The position numbers were made by a program, and so were the translations under genes. From assembly GCA_034769895.1 (NCBI GenBank), contig CM068373.1, forward strand, positions 203,002,964 through 203,066,963: a stretch of DNA of 64,000 bases, given 5' to 3'. A model generated the notes under the pieces. The model was not told the DNA's origin and ran no database searches. It saw nothing but the letters and a program-made list of their open reading frames with translations. This document shows positions 50,364 to 61,600 of the stretch, in pieces (the stretch's first letter is position 1; every line of letters starts with the position of its first letter). Source of the DNA: Magicicada septendecula. Its lineage: Eukaryota > Arthropoda > Insecta > Hemiptera > Cicadidae.

Positions 50364-53300
50364 TGTAATAATATATAAAAGATAGATGTGTGTGTTCTTA
50401 AATTGGTGTGTAATTGGTGTGGCTCTCGACGTATTACTGGCCTGAAACACTTCCTTAAGTTTCCCAGCTGGTCGAGTCCCAATGGTAGCAAGACCGGTCG
50501 AGTAGCGTAAAGTTGATGAAGAAATATATATGTTCAGCTTCACCGAAAGTTTCAAAACAAAAATTATTGTTTTGAAGGAAATTTAAAAAAAAAATTATGT
50601 TTATAAAAAAAAATAATTAAAAAAATTTTTTAATTTAATTAATTAATTAATTATGATCAATTAATTAATATAGGGCTGTGAAGTTTTAAAAAGTGTAATG
50701 CTCTTCTGAAAATTTTTATTAAAGTTTTGGTATATTTTAAATAAACTATCACCACTCATAAGACTGTCTTCAAACCAATCGATACTTGTTTACCTTTTTA
50801 TTTTTTAGGTTATCTTCACTTATAGGTGGTACAGTCCTGATAGATTATTAATTATAATTATATTAGTGATAACTAGTAATATTTATGAAATGAAGAACTA
50901 TTTAGTGTTGAAGAATATTAATGTTTTATTAATTAATAGCAATTTGACTCTTATCGATTATTATCGACTCTCAGGATATCGAAAAAGTTACAAAGTATTT
51001 TATATAAAAATTATACAGGGTTCTTTAAACAGCCAATTATTATCAAAGTCAGAGAAATCGGGCTAATATTTAAAAAGTATAACGTTACAATCAAATTAAT
51101 AATTATTACTAAACACAGACATTGAATAATAATTTGAAAATAAAATAATTGTTTTCACCAAACAGCTGGGTTGAACTAGGAGGCGTTGTTCTGGCGATGA
51201 CGACCAATATTGCAAATGGCTGCCGTGAAGTTAGTAAGATGTCATTCGTATATTCGACGTTCCAAATAAAAGATTTTCCTGTAGTATTCCTGTTCTGATG
51301 TCTGCGAATCTCTTGTTAAATGTTGTGTAGTGCCTAGTGTACTGTTTCTGAGTTGTATTTAGTGTATCCGTGTAATTATTAGTTCAAACATTTTCCCCGA
51401 TTCCGTCACTAATTTGGGTTAATGTATTATACAGTTTTCTAGTGTTTTGTGGTGTTTTTCGGAGTAGATATGTATTGTTCTGTGTTATGGAGTGTTTCTT
51501 GATTATTTCTGTTATAATATGAGAGTTCCAGAAGTATTTTACAAGTCACTCGCGATTTCACAATAACGTACTATACACTCGCTTTATATGACTATTATAA
51601 GTTAGGTTAGGCACGTTACAAAACGTTTGTCATGTTAACCGTTCAAATACCAATAATTAACTAACTGTTTCCTCCAGTTTCAATTAAACCCTTAGCCAAT
51701 ATAATATTATTCTTAACATTGTTCAAATATATTTTCATATCCTGTGCACACTTTAATATTTCACTATATAAATACCTAAACTTGGGTTATTTATCAATTT
51801 TATTCACTAGATGTTATTTAAATTAATCTTTCAGTTCATTCAGCTTATTTTCAGATTAAATAATGCCGTTTTATAGTGTTTTCTGTCCAGAAAATAGTAA
51901 TTTTACTTTCAGTTTGGTATACTCTGAAAAGTCAAAACATCAAAATTTACTTCCTGTCATTATATAAATTCAGCCATTTTATCAGTTATATTTAATATTA
52001 ATAATCCTATATTGTATTAAAAGGTTTATATTCCCTGATTTTCTGGTAATTAATTGAATTAGTTGTATTCTGAAACATTATTCTGGAATATATGACTCCC
52101 AAGTCTAAATTTCTGAGTTTAGTCATTTCCATTTTTATTTATAATTCTGAATATAATTTATTAAAATCTTCCTAAATGGTATGTGCAATTATATGGCTTG
52201 ATCTCAAGTTTATTTTGTCTAAACCCCTTTTGTTTATTTGCATTTAAATGAGCAATTTCTCTGTTTTGATGAAGTTTGGTTTCCATTCTTTTGGCCTATG
52301 ATTTTTTTAACAATTTTTCTTACAAAATATTTTACAAACAATATATGATATGTGATACCCTCTCTGACTTTTACATATAGTATTATAAATTAAACATGTT
52401 TTCAAATTACACAAAAACAATTAGTATTGGTTACAATACAAATAATAGTTAAAACAAATAAAGAATATTTTTTTAAATAAATGGTTGTCTTCAAGTCAGA
52501 CATTTTACAACAAAATCCTTATTTCTAACATGGAAATATGGTTTACAAAAAAGGTTTTTTACTAACTAACATCTTAATTACTCTCGACTATTTACAAGTA
52601 GTAACTATTTTTATAGTTCTGATGTTAGTTGTATCAGACCCAAACAAATGGCCTTATATCTAAAACATTTTTAAACATTCTTGTACTATATACATAAAAA
52701 CCTTATATTTATATTCTTATTTCTAACTATTATTATAAGTAGGATTCTACAGTTTTTATACCGTCTTTTATACATTGTCTTTGGGGAATTGTACCCTGTC
52801 ATTAATAAATAAATAGTATAAATTGTTCGAAAAGTATTAGTAAATCTGTTTTTCTTTTTGCCTATAAAACAAAATTTTATTTTAAACAGGTTTATGTCTT
52901 ATAAAAAACATATTGTCACAGTACACATTTCAAGTCATTGAAAATTGTATATTTCATTGCATTCAATGTTTGTGATTGCCAAGAATGAAACACAAGGTTC
53001 ATTTTTTATAATACCCAAAACTATCACTGGTTCACTTTGCACTTATATATTATGTTAATGCTAAATGGTCGTATAGTCTTATTAACATAATAAATTGGTT
53101 AGCGTTTTTTCAATGGAGATTTGTTCCATGGGTACTATATTATTGTTTCATCTTAGTTCACAGGCAACTTTTACTTTATACACTTCTCTCTCTTAAATTT
53201 ATATACATGTGGTTTTTATTTCGTTATACTTTTATTTTTAAATATTTATTTTGGGGATATAGGGATTTGGGTGTCTTTTATCAGAGCATGACATCTTCTT

Positions 53301-53783
53301 CAGGATGCTGCCTTCTTCTTCTTTCATCAGTCTTCTTTTCTCCTGCCTTCTGGGATTGGTATCTTCTCCATCTTCTTGATGATGCCATCAGGTTTCTTGG
53401 GATCTTCTCCATCTTCTTCTTTATTTCAGAAATACACAACCTGTATTGGTTGATCTTGGCTTATTTTAGGGTTTCTATTCTATTTATTCTCCCTCGTTGT
53501 GGGTTTGGTCATATTGTGTACTGCTTGGTTATTTACTTTCTTACCTTCCTGGGTTATACCTTGAGAACCTTTGGTTATGAGACTGGTCTTGGATGACTCA
53601 TCACTAGTAACTCCTTTTATTTGAACTTGTATTTTCTTTATAATAATGATTTCTTTCCACAGTTGCTATGAATTAATCTTTTTATATTAAACTTAATGCT
53701 TTCTTCCAAATTTAAATATTATAACTTTATTATTCTAATGATCAATTGCCATTCAATATTATGCTTATATCTGTCACGCTACA
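50364..53783 (-). repeat. 3' LTR of element 4 (left copy, complete)
   Basis: On the minus strand it runs from TGTAGCGTGACAG (53783) to CTATTATTACA... ending at 50364 (TG...ACA termini). At 3.42 kb it is long for an LTR. The 129-codon plus-strand frame at 53207-53596 is repeated exactly in the right LTR. It is antisense to the element, hydrophobic only because it reads CT-rich DNA, and is not called a gene. Confidence 0.88.
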
Positions 53784-53800
53784 GATTGCTCTCCTCCAGA
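53784..53800 (-). other. Polypurine tract of element 4
   Basis: On the minus strand TCTGGAGGAGAGCAATC lies immediately before the LTR start TGTAGCG, as expected for the plus-strand primer. Confidence 0.65.
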
Positions 53801-56301
53801 AGTAATTATTTCAGACATGTTTACGGATGAAATAATTTCTTATGATAATTTCATCATTTCTTATAATTCATTTTCTTCTCCATCTTTATATCGACTTTTT
53901 TATATTAGAGTTTTATTAATTTTATATATATGGTTACTTGTCTTACTACTGATCCTTTTCGGATAGTTAGTGTCTTCTGAGATATATTATAATTGTAATA
54001 CATTTTCTTTCTATATCAACTTCGTGTTGCATCCTTGGGATATTAATTCCCTAACATTCCCTATCACGTGGGCTGGGGCAGATCAGAGGGGCACTGTACG
54101 CTACTTCTCTGCTGGCCATACACCACTTCTATAAATTGAGTACAGAGGCATATCCATCCCTGCTCAAAAAAAACATAATGCTGCTGGAATTATCTTCAGT
54201 CAGTCATCGAATAAATAAATAAAAAGTAGTCTCATTTTCGACTAATAAAAATATCTTTGGATTCTTCACTTCGTAGTCTCTCAGATTATCTCACATTTTC
54301 TATCTTAATAAATCTTCATAATCATTATTATACTCATTACATATATATTTTTTCAAAACTCTTAACTTGTCTGATATATTTAATTTAATTATGGTTGAAA
54401 ACCTTTCTTTTAATAATTCTGGTTACTGTTTACAGTGTAACTCTCTTTCTTCTTCATCTGAATTCTCTTTATACGTTCTTCTGGTTATTCATAGTATTAG
54501 CATGGTCTTTATAAATAGTCTTTCGTATTCATTATTTGAATGGTCTTAATATATTATATTTAATTTTTTAACATTGTATCTTTACATTAGATATACAGGT
54601 TGTTATATTGATCATTTTATTTAAACATTTTGGTTCTTTCCTTTCTCTTAGAAAGTTATTAATCCGCCTTCGCATTCATTAACATTAATTCATTTATATT
54701 ATATTTCATGTGGTATTTCTTCTCTTTGCATTTCATATAGGTCTTATTATTATCATTTGTTCGAAATCATCTTCTCCATCTGTTTGGTATGAGTTGTTCT
54801 TCTTCGCTCTTAATTAACTGTTTTCATTATCGTTTCATAGGTAATTAGTCTCTTTGCTTCCAAATTTTTTCTTTTCTTGCATATAACACTCTTTTTTGTT
54901 ATTCTTCTCTACTCCTTCAAATGCTATTGTGAATGTCTAGCATTTATTCTGGATTAACGTTAATTCTCTTTTCTGAATTAACCACTTTATTTTCTTCTCA
55001 ATTCAATCATAATTGACACATAATTATTTTTTGGAACTTGGTTAGTTTTAATGTAAAATTCAAACTATTCTTTTTATTTAATTAAAAAATATTTCTCATA
55101 ATTCCTTGTAATATGTTGATCTTATCTTGTTTTAAAGTTCTGACGTTCTATCAACATTCAAATTCTGTTTAATTCATTTATTCCCAGAATTGTTTCATTC
55201 AGAATTGTTTATAGTACTGTTATCTTACTATTATTTCTGAATGTTTCGGTATTTCTCCAAATTCAAATTCTTCTTAATTATTTACCATAAAGTTTTTCTC
55301 ATAAACTTAGTTATAGTAAGTTGGTCTTACTTTATTTTTAAATTTTTTGTACATTAACTTCAAAATTCCTTTCTTTTTAATTCTTCCAAAATGTTTTTTC
55401 TCATAATTCAGTGGTAGTAAGCTGTGCTTGCTTAATTTTAAATTTTTTAAATTAAGTTCAAAATTCTCTCTCTTTCTCTTTCTTCCATAAAGTTTTGTTC
55501 TAAATTATCAGGTTGTAGTAAGAAGTACTTACTCAATTTTAAATTTTTATAAATAATAAGTACAAAATTCTCTCTCTTTCTCTTTCTTCCATAAAGTTTT
55601 TTCTTCCAATTATTAGGTTGTAAGTTGTTCTTACATATTTTAGAATTTTTTCAAATTATTAAATTAAAAAATTCTTCTTCTTTTAATTCTCCAGAATGTT
55701 CTTCTCAAAATATTAGGTTGTAAGGTGTACTTACATTATTTTAGAATTTTTAAAAAATATAAATTCTAAATTCCTTCTTCTTATAATTCTCCAGAATGTT
55801 CTTCTCAAAATATTAGGTTGTAAGATGTACTTACATTATTTTAGGATTTTTAAAATAAATTCAAAATTCTAAAACTCACAACTCATTCTTCATAATATTT
55901 CTTCATAGAAGCTTGATTGTACACTCCTTTGATTTTTCCTGAAACGATTTCCCTCAACTCATATGTATTGTTATGCTTATCATTTACCACAACATATGGG
56001 CATATATTGTACTCTACACTGGACCATTTTATTTATACTTTTGTAAGTTGATCTCTACTTTTTCTTTTCTTTTATATACCCAGGAAGATGGACGATTTTC
56101 TTTATGTCGTTCCATTGCTCATATTCTTATTTGTCATGTTCATTTTCTTAAATAATTCATAAAATCCAGTTTTGTTTCTATGTTTATTATTCGTATCATT
56201 TCCTTTCAGTGATATTTATTTCGTCTCCTTCACCATCGTTTTTCGCCGTAGTCGGTTATCATGATCTCTGTCCCTTTTCTTGATGGTGTGTGGTATCTGT
56301 G
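53801..56301 (-). other. Non-coding interior of element 4
   Basis: 2.5 kb, very AT-rich, with no ORF resembling protease, RT or integrase on either strand. It contains a tandem array at 55260-55870 (separate entry). I see nothing else structured in it. Confidence 0.75.
55260..55870 (-). repeat. About 100-bp tandem array with GTAAGTAC dyads
   Basis: Six degenerate units are spaced 100-105 bp (marker motif at about 55311, 55411, 55511, 55616, 55716, 55816). On the minus strand the later units carry GTAAGTAC followed by CTTACAACC, a short dyad that also matches a 5' splice-site consensus. Confidence 0.8.
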
Positions 56302-57735
56302 TCAACCAGGGTCCATCATCTCGGTTGCTCTTATAAAATTTACCCTAGGGCGCGACACTCGGTTATTACTATTGCTATTATTGTTATTACTAAAATTATT
56401 ATTATAGTAATTTCGGTTAGGTGGGTAAGGTCTGTCACCATTATTGTTGGGATATGGATTTCTCTGACTGTATGGAATAATATTATTATGTTGATAAAAA
56501 TTGTTTTTATTGTTTGGATAGGGGTTGTTATTCCTAACGCCGTTAAAATTTCCGTTAAACTGGTTATTACGCGGCGGGTTGTTAGGGCCGTCGTAATTAC
56601 TGGGCTGGTTCCCTCTATCATCGTACTGTATACCCCAATACTTTTCTGGTCCATGTTTTGTGTTACTTGACAAATATCTGTGAGGATCTTCATGTGGGTT
56701 ATCACTTATTATTTGTTTATCTGAAACACCATAAGCTGGTTTACCATCATATGTCCACTCTGAAGGAATATATTTTAGTCTAACCGTACCCTGGAACTGT
56801 CCTAGATGGCACACTAATGGAATACGTTCTGGTGATTCATCTGTGCCGTCATTACAGTCTAGTACGATATCACATTTCCATCTTTCTGAAATCCACTGTC
56901 CAGTCCTGCGCCGAAATTGATCTGGTCCACATGTCGTATTCTGTTTACCTCTGGTCCTTTCCCATTGGTAAACTACTGTCTTGTGGTAAATTATTTCTGA
57001 AATTACTTCGATTCTCCTCCTATAATTCCTAGAATTCATGATGTCTTTGTCATCGGTAATTGGGATATTATTGCCATCAATTAACCCATGTTTCATCATC
57101 TCCCACTCTTCCTTCGTTTTTATTACATTTCTTGGATACATTCTCCTTTTCCTTGGTTTAATATTTTCCTGGTTTCGGTTAGTTTCAATTTCAGGTACCA
57201 CCATTACTTGTTCCTGCGTTTTGTCATTTAGTACTTCTTCTGGTTCTGGTTGACTATCTTCCTGCGGTTTATCATTTATTACTTCTTCTGGTTCTGGTTG
57301 GCTATAATTTTTTATTTCTTCGGTCTTCTCCTTTCTTAATTCTTCCCTTTTTAATCTGTTCTCTCTTATTTCCTTAATCCATTTTTGATGCTCCTCTTCC
57401 CTTTTCCTATTCGTTTTATCCAGTCTCTTCATTCTCGACTTGTGGCACTCATCCAGTTTCTCCATTACCGACTCGTGGCACTCATTCATTTTCTTACTCA
57501 AGTCTTCCTTTGTAGAGTCCAATTTCTTATTATTTTCGTCCCTTTTCTTTTCCTTGATGTCCTCTTCCGGCTTCTTATTGATATTGTCCAGTTGGTCACC
57601 CAATTCTTTTTTCAAGGATTGGTTGGTCTCCTCTTCCCTTTTTAATCTATCCTCTCTCAGTTCCTTATTCCATTCCCTCATCATTTCCAACAACTTTGTC
57701 ATCATCTCCACTTCTTTTGGTGTAAGTTCTGCCAT
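56302..57735 (-). CDS. Gag-like protein of element 4 with a degenerate LDL-receptor class A module
   Basis: This is an intact 477-codon ORF starting MAELTPKEVEMMTKLLEMM. Residues 1-150 are a highly charged coiled coil. Two direct repeats SQPEPEEV(I/L)NDK follow at about 150-180. Residues 269-309 match an LDL-receptor class A repeat: CGPDQF, then WKCDIVLDCNDGTDES and a final C. Cysteines 1, 4, 5 and 6 are present; positions 2 and 3 are Arg276 and Trp281. The acidic calcium ligands (D289, D293, D299, E300) and W286 are kept. The C-terminal 120 residues are Asn/Pro/Tyr-rich, ending RVNFIRATEMMDPG. N- and C-terminal character match gag of element 1; no capsid motif is recognised. There is no signal peptide. 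Confidence 0.82.
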   Translation of the reverse strand: MAELTPKEVEMMTKLLEMMREWNKELREDRLKREEETNQSLKKELGDQLDNINKKPEEDIKEKKRDENNKKLDSTKEDLSKKMNECHESVMEKLDECHKSRMKRLDKTNRKREEEHQKWIKEIRENRLKREELRKEKTEEIKNYSQPEPEEVINDKPQEDSQPEPEEVLNDKTQEQVMVVPEIETNRNQENIKPRKRRMYPRNVIKTKEEWEMMKHGLIDGNNIPITDDKDIMNSRNYRRRIEVISEIIYHKTVVYQWERTRGKQNTTCGPDQFRRRTGQWISERWKCDIVLDCNDGTDESPERIPLVCHLGQFQGTVRLKYIPSEWTYDGKPAYGVSDKQIISDNPHEDPHRYLSSNTKHGPEKYWGIQYDDRGNQPSNYDGPNNPPRNNQFNGNFNGVRNNNPYPNNKNNFYQHNNIIPYSQRNPYPNNNGDRPYPPNRNYYNNNFSNNNNSNSNNRVSRPRVNFIRATEMMDPG

Positions 57736-57844
57736 TCTGCTTGTCGTTGTTCCCTTTTTATTATCTTTCCCTGACTTTGTAGCTGTTGCCTAGCTCCAAC
57801 TAGTGATTGGGCAGAATGTATTGGCCTTCCAATCGCTAATTAAA

Positions 57845-57864
57845 GCCCCTAAAGTTGTGCGCCA
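57845..57864 (-). other. Primer binding site of element 4
   Basis: TGGCGCACAACTTTAGGGGC starts three bases inside the LTR end. It has the TGGCGC...GGGGC form common in gypsy-type elements. Confidence 0.7.
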
Positions 57865-57867
57865 ATT

Positions 57868-60800
57868 TGTAATAATATATAAAAGATAGATGTGTGTGTT
57901 CTTAAATTGGTGTGTAATTGGTGTGGCTCTCGACGTCTTACTGGCCTGAAACACTTCCTTAAGTTTCCCAGCTGGTCGAGTCCCAATGGTAGCAAGACCG
58001 GTCGAGTAGCGTAAAGTTGATGAAGAAATATATATGTTCAGCTTCACCGAAAGTTTCAAAACAAAAATTATTGTTTTGAAGGAAATTAAAAAAAAAAAAT
58101 TATGTTTATAAAAAAATAATTAAAAAAAAATTTTTAATTTTATTAATTAAAAAGTGTGAAGTTTTAAAAAGTGTAATGCTCTTCTGAAAATTTTTATTAA
58201 AGTTTTGGTATATTTTAAATAAACTATCACCACTCATAAGACTGTCTTCAAACCAATCGATACTTGTTTACCTTTTCATTTTTTAGGTTATCTTCACTTA
58301 TAGGTGGTACAGTCCTGATAGATTATTAATTATAATTATATTAGTGATAACTAGTAATATTTATGAAATGAAGAACTATTTAGTGTTGAAGAATATTAAT
58401 GTTTTATTAATTAATAGCAATTTGACTCTTATCGATTATTATCGACTCTCAGGATATCGAAAAAGTTACAAAGTATTTTATATAAAAATTATACAGGGTT
58501 CTTTAAACAGCCAATTATTATCAAAGTCAGAGAAATCGGGCTAATATTTAAAAAGTATAACGTTACAATCAAATTAATAATTATTACTAAACACAGACAT
58601 TGAATAATAATTTGAAAATAAAATAATTGTTTTCACCAAACAGCTGGGTTGAACTAGGAGGCGTTGTTCTGGCGATGACGACCAATATTGCAAATGGCTG
58701 CCGTGAAGTTAGTAAGATGTCATTCGTATATTCGACGTTCCAAATAAAAGATTTTCCTGTAGTATTCCTGTTCTGATGTCTGCGAATCTCTTGTTAAATG
58801 TTGTGTAGTGCCTAGTGTACTGTTTCTGAGTTGTATTTAGTGTATCCGTGTAATTATTAGTTCAAACACTTTCCCCGATTCCGTCACTAATTTGGGTTAA
58901 TGTATTATACAGTTTTCTAGTGTTTTGTGGTGTTTTTCGGAGTAGATATGTATTGTTCTGTGTTATGGAGTGTTTCTTGATTATTTCTGTTATAATATGA
59001 GAGTTCCAGAAGTATTTTACAAGTCACTCGCGATTTCACAATAACGTACTATACACTTGCTTTATATGACTATTATAAGTTAGGTTAGGCACGTTACAAA
59101 ACGTTTGTCATGTTAACCGTTCAAATACCAATAATTAACTAACTGTTTCCTCCAGTTTCAATTAAACTTTTAGCCAATATAATATTATTCTTAACATTGT
59201 TCAAATATATTTTCATATCCTGTGCACACTTTAATATTTCACTATATAAATACCTAAACTTGGGTTATTTATCAATTTTATTCACTAGATGTTATTTAAA
59301 TTAATCTTTCAGTTCATTCAGCTTATTTTCAGATTAAATAATGCCGTTTTATAGTGTTTTCTGTCCAGAAAATAGTAATTTTACTTTCAGTTTGGTATAC
59401 TCTGAAAAGTCAAAACATCAAAATTTACTTCCTGTCATTATATAAATTCAGCCATTTTATCAGTTATATTTAATATTAATAATCCTATATTGTATTAAAA
59501 GGTTTATATTCCCTGATTTTCTGGTAATTAATTGAATTAGTTGTATTCTGAAACATTATTCTGGAATATATGACTCCCAAGTCTAAATTTCTGAGTTTAG
59601 TCATTTTCATTTTTATTTATAATTCTGAATATAATTTATTAAAATCTTCCTAAATGGTATGTGCAATTATATGGCTTGATCTCAAGTTTATTTTGTCTAA
59701 ACCCCTTTTGTTTATTTGCATTTAAATGAGCAATTTCTCTGTTTTGATGAAGTTTGGTTTCCATTCTTTTGGCCTATGATTTTTTTAACAATTTTTCTTA
59801 CAAAATATTTTACAAACAATATATGATATGTGATACCCTCTCTGACTTTTACATATAGTATTATAAATTAAACATGTTTTCAAATTACACAAAAACAATT
59901 AGTATTGGTTACAATACAAATAATAGTTAAAACAAATAAAGAATATTTTTTTAAATAAAAGGTTTTTTACTAACTAACATCTTAATTACTCTCGACTATT
60001 TACAAGTAGTAACTATTTTTATAGTTCTGATGTTAGTTGTATCAGACCCAAACAAATGGCCTTATATCTAAAACATTTTTAAACATTCTTGTACTATATA
60101 CATAAAAACCTTATATTTATATTCTTATTTCTAACTATTATTATAAGTAGGATTCTACAGTTTTTATACCGTCTTTTATACATTGTCTTTGGGGAATTGT
60201 ACCCTGTCATTAATAAATAAATAGTATAAATTGTTCGAAAAGTATTAGTAAATCTGTTTTTCTTTTTGCCTATAAAACAAAATTTTATTTTAAACAGGTT
60301 TATGTCTTATAAAAAACATATTGTCACAGTACACATTTCAAGTCATTGAAAATTGTATATTTCATTGCATTCAATGTTTGTGATTGCCAAGAATGAAACA
60401 CAAGGTTCATTTTTTATAATACCCAAAACTATCACTGGTTCACTTTGCACTTATATATTATGTTAATGCTAAATGGTCGTATAGTCTTATTAACATAATA
60501 AATTGGTTAGCGTTTTTTCAATGGAGATTTGTTCCATGGGTACTATATTATTGTTTCATCTTAGTTCACAGGCAACTTTTACTTTATACACTTCTCTCTC
60601 TTAAATTTATATACATGTGGTTTTTATTTCGTTATACTTTTATTTTTAAATATTTATTTTGGGGATATAGGGATTTGGGTGTCTTTTATCAGAGCATGAC
60701 ATCTTCTTCAGGATGCTGCCTTCTTCTTCTTTCATCAGTCTTCTTTTCTCCTGCCTTCTGGGATTGGTATCTTCTCCATCTTCTTGATGATGCCATCAGG

Positions 60801-61133
60801 TTTCTTGGGATCTTCTCCATCTTCTTCTTTATTTCAGAAATACACAACCTGTATTGGTTGATCTTGGCTTATTTTAGGGTTTCTATTCTATTTATTCTCC
60901 CTCGTTGTGGGTTTGGTCATATTGTGTACTGCTTGGTTATTTACTTTCTTACCTTCCTGGGTTATACCTTGAGAACCTTTGGTTATGAGACTGGTCTTGG
61001 ATGACTCATCACTAGTAACTCCTTTTATTTGAACTTGTATTTTCTTTATAATAATGATTTCTTTCCACAGTTGCTATGAATTAATCTTTTTATATTAAAC
61101 TTAATGCTTTCTTCCAAATTTAAATATTTAAAT
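57868..61133 (-). repeat. 5' LTR of element 4 (right copy, truncated)
   Basis: Near-identical to 50364-53720. It has one deletion of about 68 bp relative to the left copy (near 59958) and lacks the last 63 bp at its outer end. Confidence 0.9.
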
Positions 61134-61137
61134 GAAA

Positions 61138-61262
61138 CATTGGTTATGTCTGGGAATTCGTGTCCTGTGTTTATTGCATGTGTGGCTAAATTGGATTTAT
61201 ATATATATATATATATATTTTTGCAGTAAACACAGGACACGAATTCCCAGACATAACCAATG
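61138..61262. repeat. Perfect 36-bp inverted repeat around (TA)n
   Basis: 61138-61173 and 61227-61262 are exact reverse complements, starting CATTGGTTATGTCTGGGAAT. They are separated by 53 bp that includes TTTATATATATATATA. Confidence 0.97.
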
Positions 61263-61553
61263 TGACACTAATAAAACATATACCACACAAAGGCACCATA
61301 ATGAACATTTGGGACAATTTACAAATATATAAACATAAAACACAAAACAAACTAATACCAGAACAAATACAAATCAATACAAAACATGACACAATATTCA
61401 AAGCACTCAACATCGAAAATACACAAAATACAAAAACATATACCACAATCACACACAATAATACAACTTTAAAATACCAAAGACCAACAAACAACCTTAA
61501 TAGCATCCAGCAGCCAACACACAAATACTTCACCAGAAACAAGATCGCGAAGG

Positions 61554-61591
61554 CTGAAGATGAGAGAACAGGAACTCTCGAAACATGTTCC
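61554..61591 (+). ncRNA. Candidate minimal hammerhead ribozyme motif
   Basis: CTGAAGA (the CUGANGA core) at 61554-61560 is followed by GAGAG/CTCTC (61562-61566 with 61575-61579) as stem II, then GAAAC (61580-61584) and ATGT. Hammerhead variants with a reduced stem III are established features of Penelope-like elements, and the position at the very end of the ORF fits. There is an unpaired T at the base of stem II, so activity is uncertain. Confidence 0.45.
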
Positions 61592-61600
61592 AAATAGAAA

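Larger units (their letters stand above)
50364..61133 (-). mobile_element. Gag-only LTR retrotransposon, element 4 (non-autonomous)
   Basis: Direct repeats 50364-53783 and 57868-61133 flank a 4.08-kb interior. On the minus strand the order is 5' LTR (right), PBS TGGCGCACAACTTTAGGGGC (57864-57845), one ORF (57735-56302), about 2.5 kb of non-coding DNA, a polypurine tract (53800-53784, GGAGGAGAGCAATC) and the 3' LTR. No protease, RT or integrase is present, so reproduction would need another element's pol. The LTRs are nearly identical, indicating recent insertion. The outer end of the right LTR is cut about 63 bp short where Penelope-like sequence begins. Confidence 0.88.
61138..61600 (+). pseudogene. 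Penelope-like element C-terminal fragment (GIY-YIG region)
   Basis: From 61227 the plus strand encodes NTGHEFPDITNVTLIKHIPH followed by NIWDNLQIYKHKTQNKLIPEQ. This resembles the C-terminal part of the GIY-YIG endonuclease of Penelope-like retroelements (conserved GH, then ...IYKH...LIPEQ). It ends at 61597-61599 with LETCSK. The RT part and the N-terminal half of the nuclease are missing. On the minus strand 61200-61138 encodes SNLATHAINTGHEFPDITNV, an inverted partial copy. The hairpin arrangement at the truncated 5' end is characteristic of Penelope-like insertions. No other part of the element is seen. Confidence 0.7.

Noticed and set aside
53207..53596. 129-codon hydrophobic frame, repeated exactly at 60615-61004
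   Set aside because: It is antisense to element 4 within its LTRs. Identity follows from recent LTR duplication, and hydrophobicity follows from reading CT-rich DNA.
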